Positions 15,696 to 26,292 of a stretch of DNA of 54,404 nt are shown piece by piece. The position numbers and the translations under genes were made by a program. Source of the stretch: Ponticaulis sp. (GTDB taxonomy: Bacteria; Pseudomonadota; Alphaproteobacteria; Caulobacterales; Hyphomonadaceae); NCBI GenBank assembly GCA_002701295.1, contig NZUJ01000013.1, positions 1 to 54,404 of the forward strand, read 5' to 3'. Position 1 is the stretch's first letter. Each line of letters begins with the position of its first letter. Below the pieces are notes generated by a model, which saw nothing but the letters and a program-made list of their open reading frames with translations, was not told the origin of the DNA and made no database searches.

Positions 15696-15734
15696 GTGAA
15701 ATTCCCACACAGAAACTAGCGTGAGACCCAGAAG

Positions 15735-17270
15735 ATGACTGACCAACCACATATCCGAATTTTTGATACCACCATGCGCGACGGAGAGCAGTCTCCCGGC
15801 GCGAGCATGACCCTGCGCGAAAAGCTCGAACTGGCTGAATTGCTGAGCGAGATGAAAGTCGACGTGATTGAAGCCGGTTTCCCGGCAGCGTCGGGCGGCG
15901 ACTTTGACTGCGTGCGCCAGATTGCAGAACAGACCCAGAGCGAGACGATTGTTTGTGGTCTTGCGCGTTCAACACCGGGCGACATCGATCGATGCGGTGA
16001 AGCTGTGCGTTTTGCTGCCAATCCTCGTATTCACACCTTCATTGCCACCAGTGCGCTTCACATGGAGCACAAGCTGAAAATGGGTGAGAACGCTGTTCTG
16101 GAAGCCATTGGCCGTTCTGTGACTCAGGCGCGCAATCTGGTGCCGGATGTGGAATGGAGCGCAGAAGACGCAACCCGTAGCGATTTCGAGTTTTTGTGCC
16201 GTGCTGTTGATGCAGCGATTGCTGCCGGTGCGACGACGATCAATCTTCCAGACACGGTTGGATACGCGCATCCTGAAGAATACGGCCAGCTGTTCAAGCG
16301 CATTCGCGAAACAGTGCCAGATGCAGACAAAGTCATCTGGTCGGCGCACTGTCATAACGATCTGGGCCTGGCGGTCGCGAATTCGCTGGCCGCGGTTCAG
16401 AACGGGGCAGGGCAAGTCGAATGTGCGGTCAATGGCCTGGGCGAGCGCGCTGGTAATGCGGCGCTGGAAGAAATCGTCATGGCTCTGAAGGTCCGCAATG
16501 ACACGCTTCAGGCGGTCAGCGGAGTGGACAGCACACGGTTGTCGCGCGTGTCGAAAATGGTCAGCCAGATCACAGGCTTTCCGGTTCAGTACAACAAGGC
16601 GATTGTCGGCAAGAATGCGTTTGCGCATGAAAGCGGCATTCACCAGGACGGCATGCTGAAAAATGCACAGACCTATGAGATCATGAACCCTGAAGATGTC
16701 GGCGTGTCCAAAACGTCTCTGGTCATGGGAAAACACTCTGGTCGTGCAGCGTTTCGGGACAAACTGGCGACGCTCGGATATTCCTTGCCGGATGATGCGA
16801 TGAACGACGCGTTCAAACGCTTCAAAGACCTTGCGGATCGCAAGAAGCATGTCTTTGACGATGACATCATGGCACTGGTGGATGAACAGCTGGCAGCTGA
16901 AGGTGAGCGCATCGTTTTCAATCGTCTGCGTGTTGTTGCCGGGTCTGAAGGCCCTCAAACTGCCGAGATCGATCTGGTCGTTGATGGTGAAACCAAATGG
17001 ACGACGGCACGCGGTAACGGACCCGTTGATGCAGTCTTCAATGCGATCCGCGAGATCGTGCCACACAATGCTGTTCTCGAGCTCTATCAGGTGAGCGCCG
17101 TCACAGAAGGCACAGATGCGCAAGCCGAGGTGAGTGTGCGTCTTTCTGAGGATGGATTTGTCTCGACCGGTCGCTCGTTTGATCCGGATACGTTGTGTGC
17201 GAGCGCCAAGGCCTATCTGCATGCGCTTAACAAACTCGAGATCCGTCGTCAGAAGAGACTCGTCGCCTGA
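15735..17270 (+). CDS. leuA: 2-isopropylmalate synthase
   Basis: A 511-residue LeuA that condenses acetyl-CoA with 2-ketoisovalerate in the first step of leucine synthesis. The catalytic TIM barrel carries DTTMRDGEQSPG near residue 11, the metal-binding HCHND and the HESGIHQDG segment. The C-terminal part (about 390-505) is the LeuA allosteric domain where leucine binds for feedback inhibition. The length is typical of the long alphaproteobacterial form. The Shine-Dalgarno is weak (AGAAG directly before ATG), which suits control by the structured leader upstream. Confidence 0.95.
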   Translation: MTDQPHIRIFDTTMRDGEQSPGASMTLREKLELAELLSEMKVDVIEAGFPAASGGDFDCVRQIAEQTQSETIVCGLARSTPGDIDRCGEAVRFAANPRIHTFIATSALHMEHKLKMGENAVLEAIGRSVTQARNLVPDVEWSAEDATRSDFEFLCRAVDAAIAAGATTINLPDTVGYAHPEEYGQLFKRIRETVPDADKVIWSAHCHNDLGLAVANSLAAVQNGAGQVECAVNGLGERAGNAALEEIVMALKVRNDTLQAVSGVDSTRLSRVSKMVSQITGFPVQYNKAIVGKNAFAHESGIHQDGMLKNAQTYEIMNPEDVGVSKTSLVMGKHSGRAAFRDKLATLGYSLPDDAMNDAFKRFKDLADRKKHVFDDDIMALVDEQLAAEGERIVFNRLRVVAGSEGPQTAEIDLVVDGETKWTTARGNGPVDAVFNAIREIVPHNAVLELYQVSAVTEGTDAQAEVSVRLSEDGFVSTGRSFDPDTLCASAKAYLHALNKLEIRRQKRLVA

Positions 17271-17280
17271 AGCCGATTAT

Positions 17281-17321
17281 CCGCCTGATTGTCGGGGTTT
17301 ACGAATTCGACAGTCAGGCGG
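17281..17321 (+). terminator. Hairpin after leuA
   Basis: CCGCCTGA (17281-17288) pairs with TCAGGCGG (17314-17321), extended by TGTCG (17290-17294) with CGACA (17308-17312) across one mismatch. It starts 10 bases after the leuA stop. It has no U-run, so termination may be partial. It separates leuA from mreB. Confidence 0.55.
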
Positions 17322-17369
17322 TACGAACCGTTCCGTCTGTCAACATTTATTGCAGTTTCACCCCCTTGC

Positions 17370-17446
17370 TTTACAAATTGTAAACCGGCACAAGCAATGA
17401 AGTGGGGGGAGAGTAAAGTTGAGTACAGGGCCCCCAACTCCCTGTA
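17370..17446 (+). promoter_or_regulatory. Two dyads upstream of mreB
   Basis: TTTACAA-A-TTGTAAA (17370-17384) is a near-uninterrupted palindrome. TACAGGG (17424-17430) and CCCTGTA (17440-17446) form a second perfect repeat with a 9-base centre, ending 18 bases before the mreB ATG. A TAGAAT hexamer (17445-17450) overlaps the second and could be a -10 element. They could be operators, or the second could be a leader hairpin. Confidence 0.45.
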
Positions 17447-17461
17447 GAATGCGGCGGTTAA

Positions 17462-18505
<1,044 letters not shown>

Positions 18506-18538
18506 TCGCCAGCCTCTCGTTCAGAAGGAAATTAACGC

Positions 18539-19474
18539 ATGGCAGCGCTGGGTCGGGACCGCAAGGCAGGACGCCGTCAGGTCATTCGAACCATTGTTGT
18601 CGTCGCGATGGTGATCGCGCTGGCGTTTGTCCTGTTTCAGACGTCTCCGTTGATACGGCAATCGACGTCATCTTTGCGTGCGGGCATGGATGACATTGTC
18701 GTTCAGGCGGCACCCACGGAACAGTCTCTGAAGATTCCATTCGTGACCAGCGATGAAGAGCTGCTGCGCCGGATAGATGAACTGGAAACGCAAAACCGTC
18801 AGCTGGCGATCTGGCGCGATACGGCGACGTCGATGGTGGAGCGCCTTCAGCGATATGAAGAATTGCTGAACCTTGTTGGCGAACCCATTCCGAATGGCGT
18901 GTCCGCACGGGTTGTCACCGAAACAGGTGGACCGTTTGCTGAGACGCGCCTCGCGAATGCCGGTGCATTGCAGGGCGTGGAAATTGGTTTCGTCGCAGTG
19001 AATACTCAGGGCGTGATTGGCCGGGTGTTCCAGGTTGGACAGCGGTCATCACGTATTCTTCTCGTCACAGATTTCAATTCGCGTGTTCCTATAATGGGAG
19101 AGATTTCCGGCGTCCGGGCGATTCTGGCAGGTGGCCGTGGAACGGATATTGCGCAGCTGGTCGACAATCCGGAGACCGATGACTTCATTGCCGGTGAAAA
19201 TCTGGTGACTTCAGGTGAGGGCAATGCCTTTCCACGTGGCCTGAGGGTGGGGCGCGCAGTTCGCTCGAATGATGAATGGGTGGCACGCCTGTCCATGGGT
19301 GAAGCGCCGCTGGACTTTGTAAGACTGATGCCGACAGGACATATTCCCACCCCTGAAGAGGAGCCGGTGCCGGTAACTGAGCCCGAGGCAGAAGCGCCGG
19401 AGGCCGCTGCCACACCAGCGCCACAAGCATCCGCCACAAATGCTGAACCTGTTACCCAGGAGGCGCTTCAGTGA
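18539..19474 (+). CDS. mreC: Rod-shape-determining protein MreC
   Basis: A 311-residue bitopic protein: a short basic cytoplasmic tail, one TM helix (about residues 18-38), a coiled coil near 80-110 (ELETQNRQLAIW...), then the beta-barrel domain with RVVTETGGPF and GVIGRVFQVG. It ends in a Pro/Ala/Glu-rich tail of about 45 residues. MreC links MreB to PBP2 in the periplasm and activates the synthase. A GAAGGAAATTAACG region precedes the ATG. The stop overlaps the mreD GTG. Confidence 0.92.
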   Translation: MAALGRDRKAGRRQVIRTIVVVAMVIALAFVLFQTSPLIRQSTSSLRAGMDDIVVQAAPTEQSLKIPFVTSDEELLRRIDELETQNRQLAIWRDTATSMVERLQRYEELLNLVGEPIPNGVSARVVTETGGPFAETRLANAGALQGVEIGFVAVNTQGVIGRVFQVGQRSSRILLVTDFNSRVPIMGEISGVRAILAGGRGTDIAQLVDNPETDDFIAGENLVTSGEGNAFPRGLRVGRAVRSNDEWVARLSMGEAPLDFVRLMPTGHIPTPEEEPVPVTEPEAEAPEAAATPAPQASATNAEPVTQEALQ

Positions 19475-19995
19475 GCAGTTACGGACGAGAATCGGTTTGG
19501 CAGAAAACCGGCCTGACGTTCCGGCTTCTTATTGGGTGTTTCATCGTGATCGGCATGGCATATCTTTATGTCGTCTGGATCGCGAAGACACCCATGAGCA
19601 CGTATTGGCCGCAGGCCGGGCTGTGGGCAGCGGTTGGCTGGGGTGCAAGTCGGTTGCACATCCGCCCTGTGGTCGTTCTGTTTTTGCTGGGCGTAATGAT
19701 CGACCTGCTGGTTGGTGCGCCGGTAGGCTGTTGGGCTTCTGTGTTGCTGGCTGCATTTCTGGTGTCCTCACTGTTTCGGAAGCGTGCACAAACCGATCGT
19801 TCGGGTATGATCAGATTTTTCGGAGACGTCGCATCTTTCGTGGTCGCCTTCATTTTCGCCCGCTGGCTAATCGGCGCTTATCTTGATGGCGTTGATACGC
19901 GGGAAATCGCTGGAAGTTTTCTGACCGCGGGTCTTTTATTTTTTCCGTTTCGGGCACTCTTCAGACTGTCCGATGACAATAGGGTGGACGCATGA
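19471..19995 (+). CDS. mreD: Rod-shape-determining protein MreD
   Basis: A 174-residue integral membrane protein with about five TM helices, in the canonical position between mreC and PBP2. MreD is poorly conserved, so context carries most of the call. It starts with GTG at 19471, in a GTGA overlap with the mreC stop, behind a strong AGGAGG. Its own stop overlaps the PBP2 start as ATGA. Both junctions imply translational coupling within the elongasome operon. Confidence 0.85.
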   Translation: MSSYGRESVWQKTGLTFRLLIGCFIVIGMAYLYVVWIAKTPMSTYWPQAGLWAAVGWGASRLHIRPVVVLFLLGVMIDLLVGAPVGCWASVLLAAFLVSSLFRKRAQTDRSGMIRFFGDVASFVVAFIFARWLIGAYLDGVDTREIAGSFLTAGLLFFPFRALFRLSDDNRVDA

Positions 19996-21941
19996 GCCGC
20001 AAGCTTTCGAACCGCAAGCCCGTAAACCGTGAACTGGATACAACGCGTCGGCTATTAATCGCAGGCGGTGTTGGCTCTCTAGCGATTGGTGGCCTGACAG
20101 CGCGGCTGGTCAATCTGCAGCTCTATAACCAGGAAGAATTCATCAAAAAGGCGGAGGATAACCGGATCAGTTTGATCCCGGCGATTCCGCAGCGTGGTCT
20201 GATTTATGACCGGTTTGGTGAACAGTTGGCGACACACAGGACGTCGTGGAATGTCTATGCGGCGCGCGAGGACCTGCCTGATCTGGATGAGGCGCTGGCG
20301 CGCATTGGCGATGTCGTTGAGCTGACTGAAGAGCGTCGCGAACGGTTGAAGCGCTCATTCCGGCAAGAGCAGTCATTCGTGCCGGTCTCAATTCTCACTG
20401 ACCTGACCTATGAGCAATTTGCGCAATTAAGTGTGCTGCGAACACAGCTTCCTGGTGTGACAATTGAATCATCGCAGGCCCGGTCTTATCCGCGTGGCCG
20501 GGACTTTGCGCATATTGTTGGTTATGTTGCGCGTGCCAATCAGAAAGAGATTGATACGGCGCTCGAAGGCCTTGATCGCAGCAATATCGCGCAAAGGAAC
20601 CAGCGTGACCGCATCATGGCCGTTCTCAAGCATCCGAACATGCGGGTGGGACGCCTTGGCATGGAGAAGGAGCTTGACGACTGGCTGGCAGGAACGCCGG
20701 GCTATCACAAGTATGTCCGCAATGCTCAGGGCCGGATCAAGGAACGCCTGAACGATGATGAGCATGCGCCGCAATCTGGTAAGGATGTGCATCTGACGCT
20801 GGATGCAGGCCTGCAACGTGAGGCGATCCGCATCTTTGGTGAGGAAACGGGTGCTGCGGTTGTGATGGATGTGCAGTCAGGCGATATCCTCGCGCTGGCC
20901 TCCAACCCGACTTATGATCCGAATGACTTCGTAAACGGTATCTCGACAGCTGATTATAGCGCGCTGCGCGATGATGAGCGGGCGCCTCTCTATCACAAAG
21001 CCTATGACGGGACGTATCCGCCGGGGTCGACCTTCAAAATGGTTACGGGTTCTGCGGGTCTGCGCGCGGGCGTGATTACGCCGAATGAAACGGTGTTCTG
21101 TGGTGGTCACTATGCCTTCGGCAATCGCCGGTTCCACTGTTGGAAACGTGGCGGTCACGGGCGGCTCAATCTGCACGAAGCGATCAAGCATTCCTGCGAC
21201 GTGTATTTTTATGAGGTCGCGCGTCGACTTGGTCCGGAACGTATTGCTGATGAAGCGAAGGCTTTCGGGCTCGGTGAACGCTATGAACTGGGTATGACGG
21301 GCGGTGCGTCAGGTATCGTGCCGACCGATTCGTGGAAACGCGGCCGATATAACGAACCCTGGTATGACGGCGAAACGATCAATTATGGCATCGGGCAAGG
21401 CTATCTGACGGTCTCACCACTTCAGTTGGCGGTGATGTCAGCGCGGATCGCGATCGGGAATGGTGATCAGCTCATGCCGAACATGGTTGGGCTTGGACCT
21501 GATCTGCCGGCCAGCGAACGATTTGGCAGCATGCCGCCAAAAGACATTCTCGACCAGTTGCGGGCAGGTATGTACGGCGTGACCTCAGAACCTGGCGGGA
21601 CGGCGCCTCTGGCCGGTGATATCAATTTTCAGGGTATCCGCATGTCTGGCAAGACCGGAACCGCGCAAGTCCGGATCATTTCCGCAGCCGAGCGCGCACG
21701 CGGAGTGATTTCGAACGAAGATCTACCGCGCCATCTACGAGACCACGGTTTGTGGGTCGGTTTCGCGCCTTATGACAATCCGAAATACGCGATTGCGGTT
21801 GTCGTAGAGCACTCGACGCGCGGGTCAGGCAAAGCCTATCCGATTGCGCGGGACATCATGCATGCAGCCTTTGTTCGAGATTCCGGACGATCGCCACAAT
21901 ATCAGATGGCTTCACGTGACAAAGACAGCGAGTCGATCTGA
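19992..21941 (+). CDS. mrdA: Penicillin-binding protein 2 (peptidoglycan transpeptidase)
   Basis: A 649-residue class B PBP. It has one N-terminal TM helix (about residues 22-42), a PBP dimerisation domain containing PAIPQRGLIYDRFGE, and a transpeptidase domain with S347-T-F-K, an SCD motif in HSCDVYFYE, and K554-T-G in SGKTGTAQ. It cross-links new peptidoglycan during elongation with RodA and is the usual target of mecillinam-type beta-lactams. The ATGA junction with mreD and TGATG junction with rodA point to strict co-expression. Confidence 0.95.
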   Translation: MSRKLSNRKPVNRELDTTRRLLIAGGVGSLAIGGLTARLVNLQLYNQEEFIKKAEDNRISLIPAIPQRGLIYDRFGEQLATHRTSWNVYAAREDLPDLDEALARIGDVVELTEERRERLKRSFRQEQSFVPVSILTDLTYEQFAQLSVLRTQLPGVTIESSQARSYPRGRDFAHIVGYVARANQKEIDTALEGLDRSNIAQRNQRDRIMAVLKHPNMRVGRLGMEKELDDWLAGTPGYHKYVRNAQGRIKERLNDDEHAPQSGKDVHLTLDAGLQREAIRIFGEETGAAVVMDVQSGDILALASNPTYDPNDFVNGISTADYSALRDDERAPLYHKAYDGTYPPGSTFKMVTGSAGLRAGVITPNETVFCGGHYAFGNRRFHCWKRGGHGRLNLHEAIKHSCDVYFYEVARRLGPERIADEAKAFGLGERYELGMTGGASGIVPTDSWKRGRYNEPWYDGETINYGIGQGYLTVSPLQLAVMSARIAIGNGDQLMPNMVGLGPDLPASERFGSMPPKDILDQLRAGMYGVTSEPGGTAPLAGDINFQGIRMSGKTGTAQVRIISAAERARGVISNEDLPRHLRDHGLWVGFAPYDNPKYAIAVVVEHSTRGSGKAYPIARDIMHAAFVRDSGRSPQYQMASRDKDSESI

Positions 21942-23083
21942 TGGCCTATTATCAGCCGATCGATGACAATCTGTTGAGCCGGATCTTCCGGCTTCCCTGG
22001 ATCATGATCCTCGTCATTATCGGATTGGGCGTATTCGGTGTGGCGGTCTTGTATTCGGCCACGATCACCAATCCAACTGAGGCGAACCTGCCGGGTGTTC
22101 ATGCTGTGCGGGTGGGAATCGCGGTGGTGTTTCTGTTCGTCCTGGCCATGATTCCCCTCAATCTTTGGTCGGCGGTGGCTTATGGCGCGTATTTTGCGGC
22201 CTTGCTGATGCTGCTCGGTGTCGAGTTTTACGGCGCTATGGGCGGGGGCGCACAGCGTTGGCTTGAGTTTGGTGGACGCCGCGTGCAGCCGTCTGAATTC
22301 ATGAAGCTGGCGCTTTTGCTGGCACTGGCGCGGTTTTATCATCAGCAACTGGTGAATGGGCCCGCAAAATTCTATCATCATCTGATCGCGCTGGTGATGA
22401 TTGGCGCGCCTGTAGCGCTCGTGTTCAAACAACCAGATCTCGGAACGGCGTTGATGCTCGCGGCAACGGGATTCGCGGTCATGTTCTTCGCCGGATTGCG
22501 CTATTGGATGATCATTCTGACCGTTGCCGTCGGCATATGTTCAGCGCCTCTGGCCTATTTTTATGTGCTGAAAGACTATCAGCGCGAGCGGGTTCTGACA
22601 GCGATCGACCCGAGTAGGGACCCGCTGGGCGCGGGCTATCAGATCCAGCAAGCGGAAATCGCCATTGGCTCAGGCGGCGCTGAAGGGCGCGGCTATATGA
22701 AAGGCACGCAAAGCCAGCTCGATTATATTCCCGAGCAACACACAGACTTCATTTTCACGGTCATCGCAGAAGAGTTTGGATTTGTCGGCTCCGTTGGCTT
22801 ACTTGCTGCCTGGTGTCTGGTTCTGGGAATTGGCCTTGCGATCGCTGGGCGTTGTCGATCCTATTTCGGCTATCTGGCAGCCAGTGGTGCAGTCGTGACC
22901 ATTGCGTTTTATGTGATCGTCAACATCGGCATGGTGAGTGGATTATTGCCCGTTGTCGGGGTTCCTCTACCATTCATTTCCTATGGCGGAACGGCGATGA
23001 TGACGGTGATGGCTGCTCTGGCTGTCATATGTGCGGTCAATCTGGATAGAGACCGCCATCTGTCACTGACAGGCCTGTTTTAA
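21941..23083 (+). CDS. rodA: RodA, SEDS-family peptidoglycan glycosyltransferase
   Basis: A 380-residue SEDS protein with about ten TM helices. Diagnostic segments are GGAQRWLEFGGRRVQPSEFMK in the middle, the KQPDLGTAL loop holding the catalytic Asp region, the EQHTDFIFTVIAEEFG loop, and the final PFISYGGT. RodA polymerises lipid II with PBP2 during elongation. Its ATG shares one base with the PBP2 stop. It is the last gene of the mre operon; a 110-base gap separates it from the next gene. Confidence 0.95.
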   Translation: MAYYQPIDDNLLSRIFRLPWIMILVIIGLGVFGVAVLYSATITNPTEANLPGVHAVRVGIAVVFLFVLAMIPLNLWSAVAYGAYFAALLMLLGVEFYGAMGGGAQRWLEFGGRRVQPSEFMKLALLLALARFYHQQLVNGPAKFYHHLIALVMIGAPVALVFKQPDLGTALMLAATGFAVMFFAGLRYWMIILTVAVGICSAPLAYFYVLKDYQRERVLTAIDPSRDPLGAGYQIQQAEIAIGSGGAEGRGYMKGTQSQLDYIPEQHTDFIFTVIAEEFGFVGSVGLLAAWCLVLGIGLAIAGRCRSYFGYLAASGAVVTIAFYVIVNIGMVSGLLPVVGVPLPFISYGGTAMMTVMAALAVICAVNLDRDRHLSLTGLF

Positions 23084-23193
23084 GGTATGGTCAGACGACT
23101 GCGACCAATTGACCTTTCCTGACTTCGCTGCAAGGTATTCAACAAATGGCTGGGACGAGGCTCCCGCCGGCTGGGTATTATCGGAGATAAAAT

Positions 23194-24522
23194 ATGGCAG
23201 GTCCTGTCGTCGCGGGTAAGTCAGACCATTGGGGGTCACGTTTCGGCTTCATTATGGCGGCTGTTGGGTCATCCGTCGGACTGGGGAACCTCTGGCGGTT
23301 TCCCTATATTGCCGGTGAGATGGGCGGGTCAGCCTTCATCCTGATCTACATTCTGTGTATTTTGATTTTTGGTTTTCCGGTTCTGATGGCGGAATATGCG
23401 CTCGGTCGATATGGCCAGCGCTCTTCAATTGCGTCCATCCGAAAGATTGTTACGGAAAACAATAAGCCAATTGCCTGGGTGGGCATGGGATGGCTTGGTG
23501 CTATCGCCTCTCTTTTGCTGTTTTCGTTTTACATCGTGATTTCTGCCTGGGTGTTCGACTTTATTCCGCAGGCTTTCCTGGGTGAGTTCGGCGGCTTCAC
23601 AGCGGAACAATCAGGCGCGAATTTCAGCGAAACGACATCCAACAAGCTAGAAATCTTCATTTATATGGCGGCTTTCCTTGGGCTGAATGTCTTTATCGTG
23701 GCGCGTGGCGTACGCGGCGGCATTGAGAAGGCAGCAGAGATTCTTATGCCTGCCTTCTTCATTATGCTGCTTGGGCTCGTCGCATTTGCTGTTTTCACCG
23801 GTGATGCCGCCCGTACAGTGTCATTTCTTCTGACGCCAGATTTTTCCAAAGTCAGCTTTGATACCGTTATGGCAGCGGTGGGACAGGCCTTCTTCTCACT
23901 GAGTGTGGGTAGCTGTGTGATGTTCACCTACGGCGCCTATTTGACGCGTGACACGAATATCCCAAAAAACGCGACACTGGTCGCGAGTGCGGATACGTTC
24001 GTTGCATTGATTGCAGGCTTTGCGATCTTCCCGATTGTGTTTGCTTTTGCACTCGATCCAGCAGAAGGCCCGGGCCTGTTCTTCGTGACCATGCCGGTCG
24101 CCTTCGGCCAATTGCCGGGATTTGTCGGCGGCGCGTTCTTTACGCTGGCACTTTTCGCAGCCTTTACTTCATCGATTTCGCTTCTGGAGACGGGTGTGTC
24201 CTGGCTTGAAGACCAGAAGTCTATCGGTCGCGTCAAAGGCGCGCTGGCCCTTGGCGTGATCATGCTGATCATGGGTACCGGCTATATTTTCATGCCGGAT
24301 ATGATTGATCTGGCGAGCTTCCTGTCCGGTGACTTGATGCTTCCTCTCGGCGGCGTGCTGATCGGCATCTTCGCGGGTTGGGTTGTGCCAAGGTCCATTC
24401 TGGCGTCGGAGCTCGGCGAAGGGCCTCTGCTGAACGTAGCATTGGTTCTGCTAAGGTTTGTTGTGCCGATCGCCATCTCGATCATTCTGGTGCTGGGCAT
24501 CTACGGAAAAGTGACGGGCTAA
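23194..24522 (+). CDS. Sodium-dependent transporter, NSS (SNF) family
   Basis: A 442-residue NSS transporter. The first helix carries the family signature GSSVGLGNLWRFPY, which forms the Na+ and substrate sites. Helix 6 has the AFFSLSVGSCVMFTYGAY segment. The length suggests the 11-TM bacterial subtype that co-transports amino acids with Na+; the substrate is unknown. GGAG stands 7 bases before the ATG. It has its own upstream gap and a strong downstream terminator, so it is probably monocistronic. Confidence 0.92.
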   Translation: MAGPVVAGKSDHWGSRFGFIMAAVGSSVGLGNLWRFPYIAGEMGGSAFILIYILCILIFGFPVLMAEYALGRYGQRSSIASIRKIVTENNKPIAWVGMGWLGAIASLLLFSFYIVISAWVFDFIPQAFLGEFGGFTAEQSGANFSETTSNKLEIFIYMAAFLGLNVFIVARGVRGGIEKAAEILMPAFFIMLLGLVAFAVFTGDAARTVSFLLTPDFSKVSFDTVMAAVGQAFFSLSVGSCVMFTYGAYLTRDTNIPKNATLVASADTFVALIAGFAIFPIVFAFALDPAEGPGLFFVTMPVAFGQLPGFVGGAFFTLALFAAFTSSISLLETGVSWLEDQKSIGRVKGALALGVIMLIMGTGYIFMPDMIDLASFLSGDLMLPLGGVLIGIFAGWVVPRSILASELGEGPLLNVALVLLRFVVPIAISIILVLGIYGKVTG

Positions 24523-24541
24523 CGGTGCTAACACCATGCAA

Positions 24542-24569
24542 AAAAAGGGAGGCTCATGCCTCCCTTTTT
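24542..24569. terminator. Bidirectional terminator between NSS transporter and pip
   Basis: A 12-bp stem AAAAAGGGAGGC (24542-24553) and GCCTCCCTTTTT (24558-24569) with a TCAT loop. A-tract and T-tract flank it, so it works as a rho-independent terminator on both strands for the convergent genes. Confidence 0.9.
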
Positions 24570-24590
24570 CTTTTGAAATTATCGAGTGCG

Positions 24591-25565
24591 TCAGTTGAGA
24601 GCTTGCGCAAAAGCGTCGGTGGCGTTGATCAGCGCGTTCACAATACCAGGCTCCAGGCTTGAGTGACCGGCATCCGGGATGATCTCCAGACGGGACTTCG
24701 GCCACGCCTTATGGAGCGCCCATGCCGATGAGAGCGGGGTAACAACGTCATAGCGCCCGTGAACAATAACGCCGGGAATGTTTTTCAACTTGTCCGCCTG
24801 TGACAGCAGCCAGCCGTCTTCCGGGAAAAAGCCGCCATTGTAGAAGTAATGGCACTCAATGCGCGCAAACGCATCGACGAAGCTGTTGTCTTCGAATCGT
24901 GGAGGACGGACAGCAGGACCACGAATCGACAGGGTTTCGCCTTCCCAGCACGCCCATGAGCGTGCGGCATCGAGACGCGCGTCCTGATCGTCTGACATCA
25001 GCCTGCGGTGAAAGGCAGACAAAAGATCATGGCGTTCTGATACTGGAATTGGCGCGACATATCGGTCGTACGCATCCGGGAAAAGGCGGCTGGCGCCTTC
25101 CTGGTAAAACCAGCTAATCTCTGACTTCGTGAGCAGAAAAATGCCTCTCAGAAGGAGACCAGAAACACGCTCGGGATGTGTGACCGCATAGGCGAGGGCA
25201 AGTGTGGACCCCCACGAGCCGCCGAACACCAGCCACTTCTCGATTCCAAGCATTTCCCGAAGTTTTTCAATGTCTTCGATAAGGTCCCAGGTCGTGTTGT
25301 CGACCAGAGACGAGTAGGGCGTTGAGCGTCCGCAGCCACGTTGGTCGAACAGGACTGTCCGGAATACGCGTGGATCAAAAAAGCGGCGCATCTCGGGGCT
25401 CGCGCCTCCGCCCGGTCCGCCATGCAGACCAAGCACAGGAATGCCGCGGTCAGGTCCGGCCTCTTCCCAATACAGTTCATGTAAATCAGAAACCTTCAGG
25501 CGGCCGACGCGTTTAGGTTCTGTATGAGGATATAACTTCCGACGGGAAACAGGTTTTGTATTCAT
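24591..25565 (-). CDS. pip: Prolyl aminopeptidase (proline iminopeptidase)
   Basis: A 324-residue alpha/beta hydrolase of peptidase family S33. HGGPGGG near residue 49 forms the oxyanion region, GGSWGS near 115 holds the nucleophile Ser, and HGRYDVVTP and DAGHSS carry the Asp and His. It releases N-terminal proline from peptides in the cytosol. The ATG is preceded by AGGTGAAGCAGG. The length is standard for Pip of Gram-negative bacteria. Confidence 0.93.
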   Translation of the reverse strand: MNTKPVSRRKLYPHTEPKRVGRLKVSDLHELYWEEAGPDRGIPVLGLHGGPGGGASPEMRRFFDPRVFRTVLFDQRGCGRSTPYSSLVDNTTWDLIEDIEKLREMLGIEKWLVFGGSWGSTLALAYAVTHPERVSGLLLRGIFLLTKSEISWFYQEGASRLFPDAYDRYVAPIPVSERHDLLSAFHRRLMSDDQDARLDAARSWACWEGETLSIRGPAVRPPRFEDNSFVDAFARIECHYFYNGGFFPEDGWLLSQADKLKNIPGVIVHGRYDVVTPLSSAWALHKAWPKSRLEIIPDAGHSSLEPGIVNALINATDAFAQALN

Positions 25566-25669
25566 GCCTGCTTCACCTATAGGAGGTCATAATAGAGATA
25601 AAGACTAGACGTTTGCATCTGATACTGCTTACGTTAAAAAAAATGGGTGACAAGAAAGTTTTGGGCGAC

Positions 25670-26278
25670 ATGGTCATGCGTTGTTTCAGCTTAGCTGTTG
25701 TAGCACTGTTGTGCTCAGGATGCGCAACAATAACAATGAAACCTGCGAGCTTTACCGCTTCATTCTCCGATCCAAAAACTGAACTTTCTCAAATATCTGA
25801 CGCGTATTGCGATGAAACAGAAGAACGCGGCTGGGTGATTTCGTCTTCGCCTTATGCACTGCTTCAGAAAAGCCTGTTCCCGAATGCGGAGTCTGCCGAA
25901 GCAAATGCGCCGCTTTACTTTGAAAAGATCAATGCCGAAGCAGGCCGAATCGATGAGGTAGAGCTTCTTCTTCTGGCAGACCTTCTCGCGGCAGAAACTC
26001 TTTTGTCAGACGTGAATGCGACCGCGCGTGATGCGCTCGATGTCCGCGATGATATTTCACGTCGCGATGTTGCAGACTTCGAAGAGGCGCTGGTAGCGGC
26101 GCGTAAATCGCAGAAGTCATTCCAGGAAGCTCAAAGCATTCTCAAAGAACGTGGCGCCGCGTCACGGGTTGATATCGCAGATGCCTCTCGTGAGTTTGAG
26201 GCGGAGATCGAGACATCCAGGCAACTGGCCGATGCTCTTGTTTCATCCTGGCAGGCTGAAAGCGACGTCACGTCCTGA
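25670..26278 (+). CDS. Helical lipoprotein, function unknown
   Basis: A 202-residue protein. From ATG 25670 the first 18 residues (MVMRCFSLAVVALLCSGC) form a lipoprotein signal with Cys18. Met codons at 25643 and 25613 in the same frame would add a charged extension before it and have no better ribosome-binding site. The mature part is rich in Ala, Glu and Asp and looks helical, possibly coiled coil (about residues 75-190). I do not recognise a family. It stands alone, divergent from pip and convergent with the DUF423 gene. Confidence 0.65.
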   Translation: MVMRCFSLAVVALLCSGCATITMKPASFTASFSDPKTELSQISDAYCDETEERGWVISSSPYALLQKSLFPNAESAEANAPLYFEKINAEAGRIDEVELLLLADLLAAETLLSDVNATARDALDVRDDISRRDVADFEEALVAARKSQKSFQEAQSILKERGAASRVDIADASREFEAEIETSRQLADALVSSWQAESDVTS

Positions 26279-26292
26279 GCCTGGCGGCGCGC

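Noticed and set aside
15969..17222. A 417-codon open frame opposite leuA
   Set aside because: Its long length reflects codon bias in the highly conserved leuA; it has no domain and overlaps the real gene entirely.
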